A stretch of 64,000 nt of DNA from UA16 sp905478895 (GTDB lineage Bacteria > Bacteroidota > Bacteroidia > Flavobacteriales_D > Sanyastnellaceae), in assembly GCA_943788495.1 (NCBI GenBank), contig CALSQO010000002.1, forward strand, positions 186,001 to 250,000. The letters are read 5' to 3'. The notes under the pieces are model-generated. The model did no database searches. It was not told the DNA's origin and saw nothing but the letters and a program-made list of their open reading frames with translations. This document shows, in pieces, positions 34,943 to 43,794 of the stretch. How positions within the stretch are numbered: position 1 is the first letter of the stretch; each line of letters begins with the position of its first letter. The translations under genes and the position numbers were made by a program.

Positions 34943-37177
34943 TTAAGGGTAGACCCCTTGTCCACCTTCCGAGAAATGACGGGAATTGTGAACCAATTCA
35001 TTGGCAGGGACGAATTGAGCGCGGAAGGCGTCTGCCCACAAGGTGTCGGGGCGATCGCCAAACCCCACAGCAAAGCACTGCAATGCGGAAGGCAGCGCTT
35101 CAATCGGATAGCGCAAGCTCGCCCGGGTCCATCCGTTGGTGTGATCACCGGATGAGGCAACCGGGATTTGCTGCACCCAATGAGCGGAACCATCCTTCCA
35201 TTGGGCCTCCATGACCCATTCAAATTGCAGATCGTCTCGACCGGCATGTGCTGAACCATGCCAAAACCAACAGCTCGCTTCAATGGTTTTTCCTTGCCAA
35301 GTGGAATCAGGATGAAGCGATGCAATGTGGGTATACGAATTGCTAACCCCTTTTTTCGCACCAGAACCTTCCAATGCGAATGGAATTGGTTGTTCGTCCA
35401 AGCCATTGAATGCAATGTCGAATTTGCCTTCCAATGGCATGGCCCATGGTTCGGATGCTGCGTCTTTGAGGAGCCATTTCCCGAGCTCCAACATTCGGAC
35501 ATTGGGGTGGTCTGTTGGCTGCGCACGACGCCACAATGACCAATCGTCTTGCAACCAGGTGGATGGTTCGTCGCAAGCATACAGCAAGATGACCTTCTGT
35601 TCATCATCCGGGAGAAATTCGCTTCTCAACGCGCGAGATAGACCGGGATGGGACATCCATTCGGCCAAAAGCCGGGATTCAGGAATGCTTGTGCGGGTCA
35701 AATGGGTGGCGGTGGTGGGTAGACCACTGTGGAAAGAGGATGCCAGGGTTTTCCGATGGGCTTGTACCGTCCCTGCTCGCCCAACGCACTCACTTCCCAT
35801 TTGAAACCAGGGAACAGGATGAATGGCCACCGCTCCTGTGCGTTTCGCGATATCGACTATGGATTGGGTTTCGGCGTCAATTGCCGCAAAGCAATTGGGT
35901 TGAATCTCCATTTCGTGGTTGCACTCTTCTTGCATCCAGAATGCATCTAGAGCGAAAAGCAGAACAAAGGTCCAAGGAAGCCAGCTCAATGAGCGATGGT
36001 TTGAGGCGAACTGAAAGCAAGAATAGGCAGCAACAACAGGGATGGTCCAAGCAGCTACCCAGACGAACCGTCCAATCGCTCGGAATTGCATAAAAAGGGG
36101 CCACTGCTCGAGCCATTTGTTTTTGCCCGTGAGAAAGGGTTCTCCAACACCTACCGCATACAACGTGATGGAAGCCAAAGCAACCAGTACCAACGTCGGA
36201 TGCTTCCGAGTGAGCAGCGAGCGGAAATTTCCAAGATTTCCAAAGCGCGTGATGATTCGGAGGATCAGGAGAAGAATGATCAACCAACTTCCCGCTCCCC
36301 AAAACCCCCATCCTTCCCAAGCATTGAGCCCCCAGCCCAACTCTCGTCGCAATGCCCCGAGGCCTCCATGACTGGGCAACAAAGCGGCATTCCAAGTGGA
36401 AATGTTGTCCCAGAACCCGAACGGTTGATCCGTTCGGAACGGATGAGTATCCGTGGCCTTGAGCATGGCTACATAAGCCACGAGTGGCCCGATTGTCGCC
36501 ACCGCTATTTGCCCCAATCGATGAGTGTTCTTGACGTAAGATTGCCAGTGAGCGAACACGTGAAAGCCAGCGATTAACCCAGCAAATGCGGTTGAAATGG
36601 CACCGAGATAAGCGTGTGTAAGAAGCAAAGTGAGCAAATGAATGCTTTGAAGCAAAACCCATTTCCATCGCTTGTTTTCCAACCACCTGACCTGAAGATA
36701 CCAGGCGAGTGGAATGGCGTAGGTATAGGCCATCGCGTAGTGCCCGGTCCATCGCAGTGCCTGTGGATGACACAAAGGCAAAAGGCTGCAAAAAACGATT
36801 ATCCAATTTCCGCGAACGTTGTAAGCGGCCAAAAGCTTTACAAGGATGAAAGCGGTGAATCCAAAACTGAGAAGGATGGCAACGTGCAGGACGCCTGCAG
36901 TCCATTCGGCAGGAATGATCCCCGGGACGAGTGGGCTCAAAATCCAAGCCAGAAGCGGGTGGCCGTCGGTGTAGAAAACGTGCTCTGTGAATGGCCAGCC
37001 CATGCCGGAAAACTCCCAGCAATTGCCCTTGCCATGGGCCAATTGCCAGGCCAAGGTGTAAATATTCTTCACCGAATCCCGGCTCGAAGCGAGCAGCGAG
37101 GCTGTTGGGCTGAAAAACGGCTTGCGGGAAACTGACCGCTGTCCAAAGCCACGTGAGCACCGCGGCTGCCAGCGCAT
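34943..37177 (-). CDS. Multi-pass membrane protein, frameshifted near its N-terminus
   Basis: A 744-residue open frame with about 10-12 hydrophobic segments in the first about 410 residues, then a soluble beta-rich domain of about 330 residues, probably periplasmic. It resembles GT-C-type membrane proteins (ENKRWKWVLLQSIHLLTLLLTHAYL), but no catalytic motif is certain. The first about 25 residues (MRWQPRCSRGFG) are Arg-rich and unlike a membrane N-terminus. In the neighbouring frame, from an ATG at 37214, MKALRFQFSQHQDALAAAVL forms a convincing start with a membrane helix and lies 8 bases after the bacilliredoxin stop. Removing one base from the five-A run at 37113-37117 joins the frames, so the true gene probably spans 34943-37214. 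Confidence 0.75.
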   Translation of the reverse strand: MRWQPRCSRGFGQRSVSRKPFFSPTASLLASSRDSVKNIYTLAWQLAHGKGNCWEFSGMGWPFTEHVFYTDGHPLLAWILSPLVPGIIPAEWTAGVLHVAILLSFGFTAFILVKLLAAYNVRGNWIIVFCSLLPLCHPQALRWTGHYAMAYTYAIPLAWYLQVRWLENKRWKWVLLQSIHLLTLLLTHAYLGAISTAFAGLIAGFHVFAHWQSYVKNTHRLGQIAVATIGPLVAYVAMLKATDTHPFRTDQPFGFWDNISTWNAALLPSHGGLGALRRELGWGLNAWEGWGFWGAGSWLIILLLILRIITRFGNLGNFRSLLTRKHPTLVLVALASITLYAVGVGEPFLTGKNKWLEQWPLFMQFRAIGRFVWVAAWTIPVVAAYSCFQFASNHRSLSWLPWTFVLLFALDAFWMQEECNHEMEIQPNCFAAIDAETQSIVDIAKRTGAVAIHPVPWFQMGSECVGRAGTVQAHRKTLASSFHSGLPTTATHLTRTSIPESRLLAEWMSHPGLSRALRSEFLPDDEQKVILLYACDEPSTWLQDDWSLWRRAQPTDHPNVRMLELGKWLLKDAASEPWAMPLEGKFDIAFNGLDEQPIPFALEGSGAKKGVSNSYTHIASLHPDSTWQGKTIEASCWFWHGSAHAGRDDLQFEWVMEAQWKDGSAHWVQQIPVASSGDHTNGWTRASLRYPIEALPSALQCFAVGFGDRPDTLWADAFRAQFVPANELVHNSRHFSEGGQGVYP

Positions 37178-37222
37178 CTTGGTGTTGGGAGAATTGAAAG
37201 CGAAGGGCTTTCATCTCAGTCC

Positions 37223-37633
37223 TCAGCAGTATTCGTCGAATGCCAACTTGAGGTTGTCCGCGATCATTTCCGCGGTGCGCCCCTCGATGTGGTGCCGTTC
37301 AATCATGTGCATGAGCCGGCCGTCTTTGAATAGGGCGATGCTCGGGGAGCTCGGCGGGTAAGGCAACATGAACTTTCGCGCGCGATCGACAGCGTCTTTG
37401 TCCACACCGGCAAATGCCGTGGTTTTGTGGTTGGGCAACTTGCTGTGTTGCAATGCGAGTTTCACACCGGGTCGCATCGAACCGGCGGCACAACCGCAAA
37501 CACTGTTGAGCACGACCAAGGTCGTTCCCTCTTGTTTCAGTGCGTTATCGACATCTTCAGCGGTGATCAATTCGGTCACTCCGACTTCGGTCAAGTCGGT
37601 TTTCATTGGGGCTACTAGTTCGGGAGGATACAT
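37223..37633 (-). CDS. Bacilliredoxin, BrxA/BrxB (YphP/YqiW) family
   Basis: A small thioredoxin-fold protein of 136 residues that in the family removes bacillithiol or similar thiols from oxidised proteins. The CGC active site lies in NSVCGCAAGSMRPG, and the rest (FAGVDKDAVDRARKFMLPYP and SPSIALFKDGRLMHMIERH) follows the family closely. It lies between aspS (20 bases) and the membrane protein (8 bases to the likely start), on the same strand. Bacillithiol synthesis genes are not in this window. Confidence 0.92.
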   Translation of the reverse strand: MYPPELVAPMKTDLTEVGVTELITAEDVDNALKQEGTTLVVLNSVCGCAAGSMRPGVKLALQHSKLPNHKTTAFAGVDKDAVDRARKFMLPYPPSSPSIALFKDGRLMHMIERHHIEGRTAEMIADNLKLAFDEYC

Positions 37634-37653
37634 GGAATCGGATTTTGTATGAA

Positions 37654-39417
37654 TTATTCTTCGTCTTTCGCGGGAGCAGTAGACTGTAGGAAAAGTTCGG
37701 TGTACTGTTCGTCGTGGATGGGACTCGGCGCATCTATCATGACGTCGCGGCCGGAATTGTTCTTCGGGAAAGCAATGAAGTCGCGAATGGAGTCGCTGCC
37801 GCCAAATAGAGAACAGAGGCGGTCAAAACCCAACGCCAGTCCACCATGGGGCGGGGCGCCATACTGGAATGCATTCATGAGGAAACCAAATTGTGCTTCG
37901 GCTTCTTCAGGGCTAAATCCGAGCAAATCGAACATCCGCGCTTGTACCGCTTTGTCGTGGATTCGGATGGATCCTCCGCCAATTTCGACGCCGTTGATGA
38001 CCATGTCATAAGCATTGGCACGGACGGCTCCTGGATCGCTATCGATGAGGTCGAAATGTTCGGGTTTGGGCGAAGTGAAGGGGTGGTGCATCGCGTGGAA
38101 ACGCTCGGAATCCTCATCCCATTCGAGCAGCGGAAAATCAACCACCCAAAGGGGTTTGAAATTCTTGGGATCTCGAAGATCCAGGGCTGACCCCATGTGC
38201 AATCGGAGTTCGTTGAGCTGGTTGCGTACCTTATTCAGGTCACCAGAGAGCATCAGAATCAAGTCACCTGCAGCGGCTTCGCAGTGTTTGGCCCAGGCGG
38301 CAAGGGACGCACCATCGAAGAATTTGTCAACGGATGATTTGAATGTGCCGTCCTCATTGCATTTGCAATAGACAAGCCCTTTGGCTCCGATTTGAGGACG
38401 CTTTACCCAGTCGGTGAGCTTGTCCAGTTGCTTTCTCGTGTAGTCCGCGCTTCCGGGGACAACGATTCCCAGAACAGCTTCGGCGCTGTCGAAAACGCCG
38501 AATCCTTTGCCTTGTGCAACCGGGCTGAAATCAACGAATTCCATGCCAAAACGTACGTCAGGTTTGTCGCTGCCATAGCGTTCCATGGCTTCGTCATAGG
38601 TCATGCGCGGGAACGATTCAATGTCCACATTCATGACCACCTGGAACAAGTGGCGCACGAGGTTCTCAAACGTATTGAGCACATCCTCTTGCTCCACAAA
38701 CGCCATTTCACAGTCAATTTGCGTGAATTCTGGTTGGCGGTCCGCCCGCAAGTCCTCATCGCGAAAGCACTTTACGATTTGGTAGTAACGATCATACCCG
38801 CTCACCATGAGCAACTGCTTGAAAGTCTGAGGGCTTTGCGGCAATGCGTAAAATTGTCCGGGATTCATCCGGGAAGGCACAACAAAATCACGGGCACCCT
38901 CTGGAGTTGATTTGATCAAATAGGGGGTCTCCACTTCAATGAATTCAATGCCATCGAGGTATTTGCGGGTCTCAATGCTCAACCGATGCCGGAGCATTAG
39001 ATTGGCTTGAACCGGATTTCGCCGCAGGTCGAGGTAGCGGAATTGCATCCGCAAGTCATCGCCTCCATCCGTTTCATCTTCAATCGTGAATGGGGGAGTC
39101 TTACTTGCGTTGAGCACTTCCAGTTCAGTGACTATGATCTCCACATCCCCTGTGGACATTTGCGCATTCTTGGATTCTCGGATAATGACCTTCCCCGTCA
39201 CTTTTATAACAAACTCGCGCCCAAGCTTTCTTGCTTTCAAGCAAAGATCCTCATCGGTGTCCATATTGAATGCGAGCTGGGTGAGCCCATATCGGTCCCT
39301 CAAGTCAACAAAGGTCATTCCTCCCAAGTCACGGGTTCGCTGGACCCATCCACTTAGTATGACGTTTTCTCCGGCGTGCTCGGCGCGCAGGTCGCCGCAT
39401 GTGTGCGTTCTATGCAT
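37654..39417 (-). CDS. aspS: Aspartyl-tRNA synthetase
   Basis: Class II synthetase charging tRNA-Asp. It starts with the OB-fold anticodon-binding domain (MHRTHTCGDLRAEHAGENVILSGWV in part), followed by the catalytic core (LPQSPQTFKQLLMVSGYDRYYQI and CFRDEDLRADRQPEFTQIDCEM), the bacterial GAD insertion, and the C-terminal motif 3 region with GLALGFDRLCSLFGG. The length of 587 residues is normal. A -7 element TACCTTTG is 35 bases upstream, so it likely heads the operon aspS-bacilliredoxin-membrane protein-trpS. Confidence 0.97.
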   Translation of the reverse strand: MHRTHTCGDLRAEHAGENVILSGWVQRTRDLGGMTFVDLRDRYGLTQLAFNMDTDEDLCLKARKLGREFVIKVTGKVIIRESKNAQMSTGDVEIIVTELEVLNASKTPPFTIEDETDGGDDLRMQFRYLDLRRNPVQANLMLRHRLSIETRKYLDGIEFIEVETPYLIKSTPEGARDFVVPSRMNPGQFYALPQSPQTFKQLLMVSGYDRYYQIVKCFRDEDLRADRQPEFTQIDCEMAFVEQEDVLNTFENLVRHLFQVVMNVDIESFPRMTYDEAMERYGSDKPDVRFGMEFVDFSPVAQGKGFGVFDSAEAVLGIVVPGSADYTRKQLDKLTDWVKRPQIGAKGLVYCKCNEDGTFKSSVDKFFDGASLAAWAKHCEAAAGDLILMLSGDLNKVRNQLNELRLHMGSALDLRDPKNFKPLWVVDFPLLEWDEDSERFHAMHHPFTSPKPEHFDLIDSDPGAVRANAYDMVINGVEIGGGSIRIHDKAVQARMFDLLGFSPEEAEAQFGFLMNAFQYGAPPHGGLALGFDRLCSLFGGSDSIRDFIAFPKNNSGRDVMIDAPSPIHDEQYTELFLQSTAPAKDEE

Positions 39418-39452
39418 ATTAGCGTGAAATTTTGAGCCGAAGCTCTTCTGTG

Positions 39453-39460
39453 CAAAGGTA
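39453..39460 (-). promoter_or_regulatory. -7 element ahead of aspS
   Basis: TACCTTTG on the minus strand, 35 bases upstream of the aspS ATG, is identical to the element before rplU and nfu. A matching TTG was not found at 19-21 bases upstream, so support is partial. Confidence 0.45.
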
Positions 39461-39566
39461 CTTCCGGAATTGGCTACTTTTCGAATGGAATGGGTGTCGG
39501 ATTTTTGGACACTATTCTATCTCGAGATTCAATCGAGTCGTATCGGAAGCGCCTTAAATTAGCAAC

Positions 39567-41108
39567 ATGGAGCAACACAGAAAACGCCTCAATGATTTGC
39601 GCGCTCAAGCCCAATTAGGGGGAGGAGAAAAGCGCATCGCTGCACAACATGCCAAAGGAAAACTGACGGCGCGCGAGCGCATCGATTTGTTGATGGACCC
39701 AGGCAGTTTCGAGGAGTTGGGGATGTTGGTGAAACACCGTTCGACCAATTTTGGGTTGGAAAAACAACAATTTTTGGGGGACGGTGTGGTGACGGGATTT
39801 GGGCAGGTCAATGGCCGATTGGTCTACGTGTTTTCGCAAGACTTTACAGTGCTGGGTGGTTCCTTGGCTGAGGCGCATGCGGCGAAAATTTGCCGCATCA
39901 TGGACTTGGCAATGCAGAACGGCGCACCGCTCATCGGGTTGAACGACAGTGGCGGCGCGCGCATCCAAGAAGGGGTTTCTTCACTCGGAGGATATGCGGA
40001 TATTTTCTTTCGAAACGTTAGGGCGAGTGGAGTGATTCCACAGTTGAGCGCAATTCTCGGGCCCTGCGCTGGAGGGGCCGTTTATTCGCCAGCGTTGACG
40101 GATTTTATTTTCATGGCAGAAGGGACGAGCTACATGTTCGTTACGGGGCCCAATGTCGTCAAAACAGTCACCCACGAGGAAGTCAGCAGTGAGGATTTGG
40201 GGGGTGCAAAAACGCACGCAATGAAATCAGGCGTCACGCATTTCACGGCACCCAACGAAGCGGCAGTGATTCAGCATCTGAAAACGGTCTTGGGTTATTT
40301 GCCCCAAAACTGCGAAGATGAGCCGTCTGTGCTGGCATACGAATCAGGCAACGAGGAGCGGCCTGCGTTGGATAGCATTGTTCCAGAGAGCGCTTTGCAG
40401 CCCTATGACATCCGCGGAGCCATTCAAGAAGTTTGTGATGCGGATTCCTTTACCGAAGTTCAAAAAGATTTCGCCGAAAACATGGTTTGTGGCTTTGCAC
40501 GATTGGCGGGCAGGAGCATCGGGGTCGTAGCCAATCAACCGGCTTTTCTCGCAGGTGTTTTGGACATTAAGGCGTCCAAGAAAGCGGCCCGTTTTGTGCG
40601 CACATGCGATGCGTTTAATGTCCCGTTGCTGGTCTTTGAAGATGTGCCCGGTTTCTTGCCTGGAACGGACCAAGAGTGGAATGGAATCATCACGAACGGC
40701 GCAAAGTTGTTGTACGCATTTAGCGAGGCGACGGTCCCAAGGATCACGGTCATTACGCGCAAAGCCTATGGCGGAGCCTACGATGTAATGAACAGCCAAC
40801 ACATTGGGGCAGACTTGGTGTACGCATGGCCTACCGCAGAGATTGCTGTGATGGGAGCCAAGGGTGCGGCTGAGATTATTTTCAAGCGCGAAATTGCCAA
40901 TGCAGATGATCCGAAGGCGGTCTGGGAGGAAAAGGAAAAAGAATACGCCGAACTATTCGCGCATCCGTACAATGCAGCGGCCCGGGGCTACGTCGACGAG
41001 GTTATCCTGCCGCGCAACACCCGGGCCAAACTGATCAGCGCTTTTGAAATGCTGAAAAACAAGGTGGATAAGCTGCCGCGCAAGAAGCACGGCAACTTAC
41101 CCCTTTGA
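39567..41108 (+). CDS. Acyl-CoA carboxylase beta (carboxyltransferase) subunit
   Basis: Carboxyltransferase subunit of a biotin-dependent acyl-CoA carboxylase, most like propionyl-CoA carboxylase beta (PccB) or methylmalonyl-CoA decarboxylase alpha. Landmarks: GKLTARERIDLLMDPGSFEE, the oxyanion-hole segments GGARIQEGVSSLGGYADIF and GPCAGGAVYSPALTDFIFM, and in the second half FEDVPGFLPGTDQEWNGII, RKAYGGAYDVMNS and AVMGAKGAAEIIFKRE. The length of 513 residues is typical. No biotin carboxylase or biotin carrier gene is adjacent, so partners lie elsewhere. It is transcribed divergently from aspS. Confidence 0.92.
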   Translation: MEQHRKRLNDLRAQAQLGGGEKRIAAQHAKGKLTARERIDLLMDPGSFEELGMLVKHRSTNFGLEKQQFLGDGVVTGFGQVNGRLVYVFSQDFTVLGGSLAEAHAAKICRIMDLAMQNGAPLIGLNDSGGARIQEGVSSLGGYADIFFRNVRASGVIPQLSAILGPCAGGAVYSPALTDFIFMAEGTSYMFVTGPNVVKTVTHEEVSSEDLGGAKTHAMKSGVTHFTAPNEAAVIQHLKTVLGYLPQNCEDEPSVLAYESGNEERPALDSIVPESALQPYDIRGAIQEVCDADSFTEVQKDFAENMVCGFARLAGRSIGVVANQPAFLAGVLDIKASKKAARFVRTCDAFNVPLLVFEDVPGFLPGTDQEWNGIITNGAKLLYAFSEATVPRITVITRKAYGGAYDVMNSQHIGADLVYAWPTAEIAVMGAKGAAEIIFKREIANADDPKAVWEEKEKEYAELFAHPYNAAARGYVDEVILPRNTRAKLISAFEMLKNKVDKLPRKKHGNLPL

Positions 41109-41110
41109 GG

Positions 41111-41773
41111 TTATTGTATGCGTTTGATGGAGCAGCCGATGGCTTTTGTCTCCGTTACGTCGCAGGCCTTTCCCTTTTTCACAGCGGTCATGGCGTCCAT
41201 GACATAATTCGCTTGAACTGCACTGGCATCGCTGACATTGTCGTCCAATGACCCGCGGTACACCAGCTCCATGTCCTTGTTGAACAAGTAGACATGAGGG
41301 GTTTTCAATGCGCCGAAGGCATCCGCAACCCGGTGCGCTTTGTCCATGAGATAAGGCATTTTGTATCCTTCGGCCTTGGCATGTTCTTGCATTGCTTCCA
41401 TGCTGTCATGGTTGTCGCGCTTTGCTTCGTTCGAATTGACAAGGACCATGCCTACGCCCATGCGTTGCGCCGCTTCGTTGGTGGCATTGTAGCGCCCTTC
41501 CCAACCGTCGCTTTTGCTGCCATTTCCGACGACAAATGGACAAGTATTGCAGCTGAATACAACGAGCAAACCGTTGGGACCTGCAGCAGATTCCAGGGTC
41601 ATCATTGTGCCGTCCACATTGGCCATGGCCGCATCCGCAAGCGGCGCTTTGGCACCGATGGCTAACTCAGGCTGAGGTTCATTCACGGCAAAACCAGCGC
41701 TCGTCAAGAAAGCCGCTGTGAAAATTGCCACTGCACTGAGCAAGGCAAAAGAGGATTGTATATTATTTTTCAT
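41111..41773 (-). CDS. Secreted thioredoxin-like (AhpC/TSA-type) protein
   Basis: A 220-residue protein with a signal peptide (hydrophobic stretch AIFTAAFLTSAGFA) and a thioredoxin fold. SCNTCPFVVGN supplies a CxxC pair, and the AFGALKTPHVYLFNKDMELVYRGSLDDN segment provides the cis-Pro and neighbouring strands typical of the redoxin/AhpC-TSA group. Probably a periplasmic oxidoreductase; the partner is unknown. It converges on the carboxylase gene with two bases between stops. Confidence 0.85.
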   Translation of the reverse strand: MKNNIQSSFALLSAVAIFTAAFLTSAGFAVNEPQPELAIGAKAPLADAAMANVDGTMMTLESAAGPNGLLVVFSCNTCPFVVGNGSKSDGWEGRYNATNEAAQRMGVGMVLVNSNEAKRDNHDSMEAMQEHAKAEGYKMPYLMDKAHRVADAFGALKTPHVYLFNKDMELVYRGSLDDNVSDASAVQANYVMDAMTAVKKGKACDVTETKAIGCSIKRIQ

Positions 41774-41865
41774 AGGATATTAAATCGAAATTAGAGTTCG
41801 AAGTTCGCATAAATCCAATGAAAATGCGCACGCAAGGAAAAAAGGGGTCGCCGTGAGGGGCTCAT

Positions 41866-42915
41866 TCACTTGATCAGCAAGGCATCTCCGTACGCGAAAA
41901 ACCGGTACTTTTCCTTCATTGCTTGGCTGTATGCTTCCATGATCAAATCGTGCCCAGCGAAAGCGGAGCTGAGCATCAGCAATGTGCTCTGTGGGGTATG
42001 AAAGTTTGTGATCAGTGCATCCGAAATTTTGAAATCATACTTCGGGAAGATGAACTTGTTGGTCCAACCGTTGTAGGGTTTGAGTGTTTCTGTGGTGCTC
42101 ACAGACGTTTCCATGGCACGCATAGCGGTAGCACCAACAGAGACGATGCGCTTGCCTTCTTCTTTGGCGCGGTTGACACGATCCGCACAGGCTTCGGGGA
42201 TGATCAATTGTTCCGAATCAACCTTGTGCTTGGTGAGGTCTTCGACTTCTACAGGTCGGAACGTTCCAAGGCCGATGTGCAAGGTGAGGAACGACATGTC
42301 AATGCCTTTGATTTCGAGACGCTTTAGCAATTGTTTTGAGAAGTGCAGGCCAGCCGTTGGGACAGCAACAGCTCCGAGGTTCTTGGCGTAGATGGTCTGG
42401 AACCGCTCGCGGTCGTCTGGACCTACCGGTCGGTCGATGTACTTCGGCAACGGTGTTTCACCGAGCTGAAAGATGACCGCCATGAATTCTTCGTAAGAAC
42501 CGTCGAACAAAAACCGCAACGTGCGGCCACGTGAGGTGGTGTTGTCGATGACTTCGGCTACGAGCTCGTCATTTTCTCCAAAATAGAGTTTGTTACCGAT
42601 TCGAATTTTTCGCGCAGGGTCCACCAATACATCCCAAAGGATGCTTTCACGGTTCAGTTCACGGAGCAAGAAAACCTCGATCACCGCGCCTGTTTTTTCC
42701 TTGTTGCCATAAAGTTTCGCTGGAAAAACGCGGGTATCGTTCGCTACGAAAACGTCACCTTCATCAAACTCGTCGAGTACGTCTTTGAACATCTTGTGCT
42801 CAATGGTTCCCTTGTCTTTGTCTACGACCATGAGGCGGCTGTCGTCTCGGCTCTCGAGCGGGTCTTGCGCAATCAAATCGGGCGAAATGTCGTACTTGAA
42901 AGAGGATAATTTCAT
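41866..42915 (-). CDS. queA: S-adenosylmethionine:tRNA ribosyltransferase-isomerase
   Basis: Transfers and rearranges the ribosyl part of SAM to make epoxyqueuosine in the wobble position of GUN tRNAs. The N-terminus (DLIAQDPLESRDDSRLMVVD), FVANDTRVFPAKLYG, the segment AVAVPTAGLHFSKQLL and LHIGLGTFRPVEVEDL are family hallmarks; the end NFHTPQSTLLMLSSAFAG is also conserved. The length of 349 residues is standard. A full TTG-N20-TAGATTTG promoter is found 38 bases upstream. Confidence 0.97.
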   Translation of the reverse strand: MKLSSFKYDISPDLIAQDPLESRDDSRLMVVDKDKGTIEHKMFKDVLDEFDEGDVFVANDTRVFPAKLYGNKEKTGAVIEVFLLRELNRESILWDVLVDPARKIRIGNKLYFGENDELVAEVIDNTTSRGRTLRFLFDGSYEEFMAVIFQLGETPLPKYIDRPVGPDDRERFQTIYAKNLGAVAVPTAGLHFSKQLLKRLEIKGIDMSFLTLHIGLGTFRPVEVEDLTKHKVDSEQLIIPEACADRVNRAKEEGKRIVSVGATAMRAMETSVSTTETLKPYNGWTNKFIFPKYDFKISDALITNFHTPQSTLLMLSSAFAGHDLIMEAYSQAMKEKYRFFAYGDALLIK

Positions 42916-42952
42916 ATAGAAGCGGGTTTCCGAGGGGCTGATGAATGGTCGG

Positions 42953-42983
42953 CAAATCTAATCAATTCGCAATCAAACGTCAA
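42953..42983 (-). promoter_or_regulatory. Promoter of queA
   Basis: On the minus strand: TTG (42983-42981), 20-base spacer, TAGATTTG (42960-42953), then 37 bases to the queA ATG. Same architecture as the promoters of sdhC and rplU. Confidence 0.65.
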
Positions 42984-42990
42984 CCGGAAC

Positions 42991-43758
42991 TTAGTTATCG
43001 GTCATTGCAAGTGATTCTATGGTTTGGATGAGGGCTGGGAGTTGCACACATTTGGCAATCGGAAATGGCCCATTTATTGTCCGGCGAAGCGCAATCAAGT
43101 GGCCCCCGACACCCAATGTTTCGCCAAGGTCTCGGGCAATGGATCGGATGTATGTTCCTTTGGTGCAGTCGATTTCGACCTCCACATCAACCACGTTGTT
43201 TTGATCAATTACGCGGTGTTGCACCGCCTGGATTTTCAGTTTCTTGATTTCAATGCTGGCGCGTTTCAGCATGATTTCGCCTCCCTTGCGCGCTACGGCG
43301 TAGGCCTTTTGGCCGTTGACTTTTTTGGCGCTGTACCGCGGGGGCATTTGTTCGATGGTGCCACGAAGGCCATTGGCTGCTTGTTCGATGGCGTCAGGGG
43401 TCAAATGCGCTGAGTCGGCCCATGTATCAACGGGCAATTCGGCATCCAAGCAAGGCGTATGGGCACCGAGTCGGATGGTAGCGGTGTACGACTTGTCTTG
43501 GGCTTGAAGTGTTTCGATGCGCTTGGTGGCTTTTCCAGTGCAGACCACCAGCACCCCGGTCGCCAAAGGATCCAATGTGCCTGCATGGCCCACTTTGATT
43601 TTTTTGACCTTGAGCGCATGCCGCAGGTGCCCTCGAACCTTATTCACGACATCGAAAGAAGTCCATTCCAGGGGCTTATCAATCAACAGTATCTGCCCTT
43701 CCATGAAATCCTCCAGTTCTTTGAAGTTCATCACAGGCATTTCGGCTTCAACAATCAT
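42991..43758 (-). CDS. truB: tRNA pseudouridine-55 synthase
   Basis: Makes pseudouridine 55 in the T loop of tRNAs. The catalytic motif HAGTLDPLATGVLVVCTGKATK contains the essential Asp; GQILLIDKPLEWTSFDVVNKVR is the usual N-terminal motif, and GTIEQMPPRYSAKKVNGQKAY and CTKGTYIRSIARDLG are present. The 255-residue frame has several possible starts: the ATG at 43758, or internal ATGs at about 43740 or 43731, the latter closer to family length. It lies 36 bases downstream of mfd on the same strand and probably shares its transcript. Confidence 0.96.
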   Translation of the reverse strand: MIVEAEMPVMNFKELEDFMEGQILLIDKPLEWTSFDVVNKVRGHLRHALKVKKIKVGHAGTLDPLATGVLVVCTGKATKRIETLQAQDKSYTATIRLGAHTPCLDAELPVDTWADSAHLTPDAIEQAANGLRGTIEQMPPRYSAKKVNGQKAYAVARKGGEIMLKRASIEIKKLKIQAVQHRVIDQNNVVDVEVEIDCTKGTYIRSIARDLGETLGVGGHLIALRRTINGPFPIAKCVQLPALIQTIESLAMTDN

Positions 43759-43794
43759 GGTGCAAGTTAATTACCGAATTCAAATGCACCGTGC

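Noticed and set aside
35877..37214. Minus-strand open frame of 445 codons
   Set aside because: Only about the first 35 codons look real, as the true N-terminus of the frameshifted membrane protein; the remainder lies out of frame with the well-formed membrane segments of the 34943-37177 frame.
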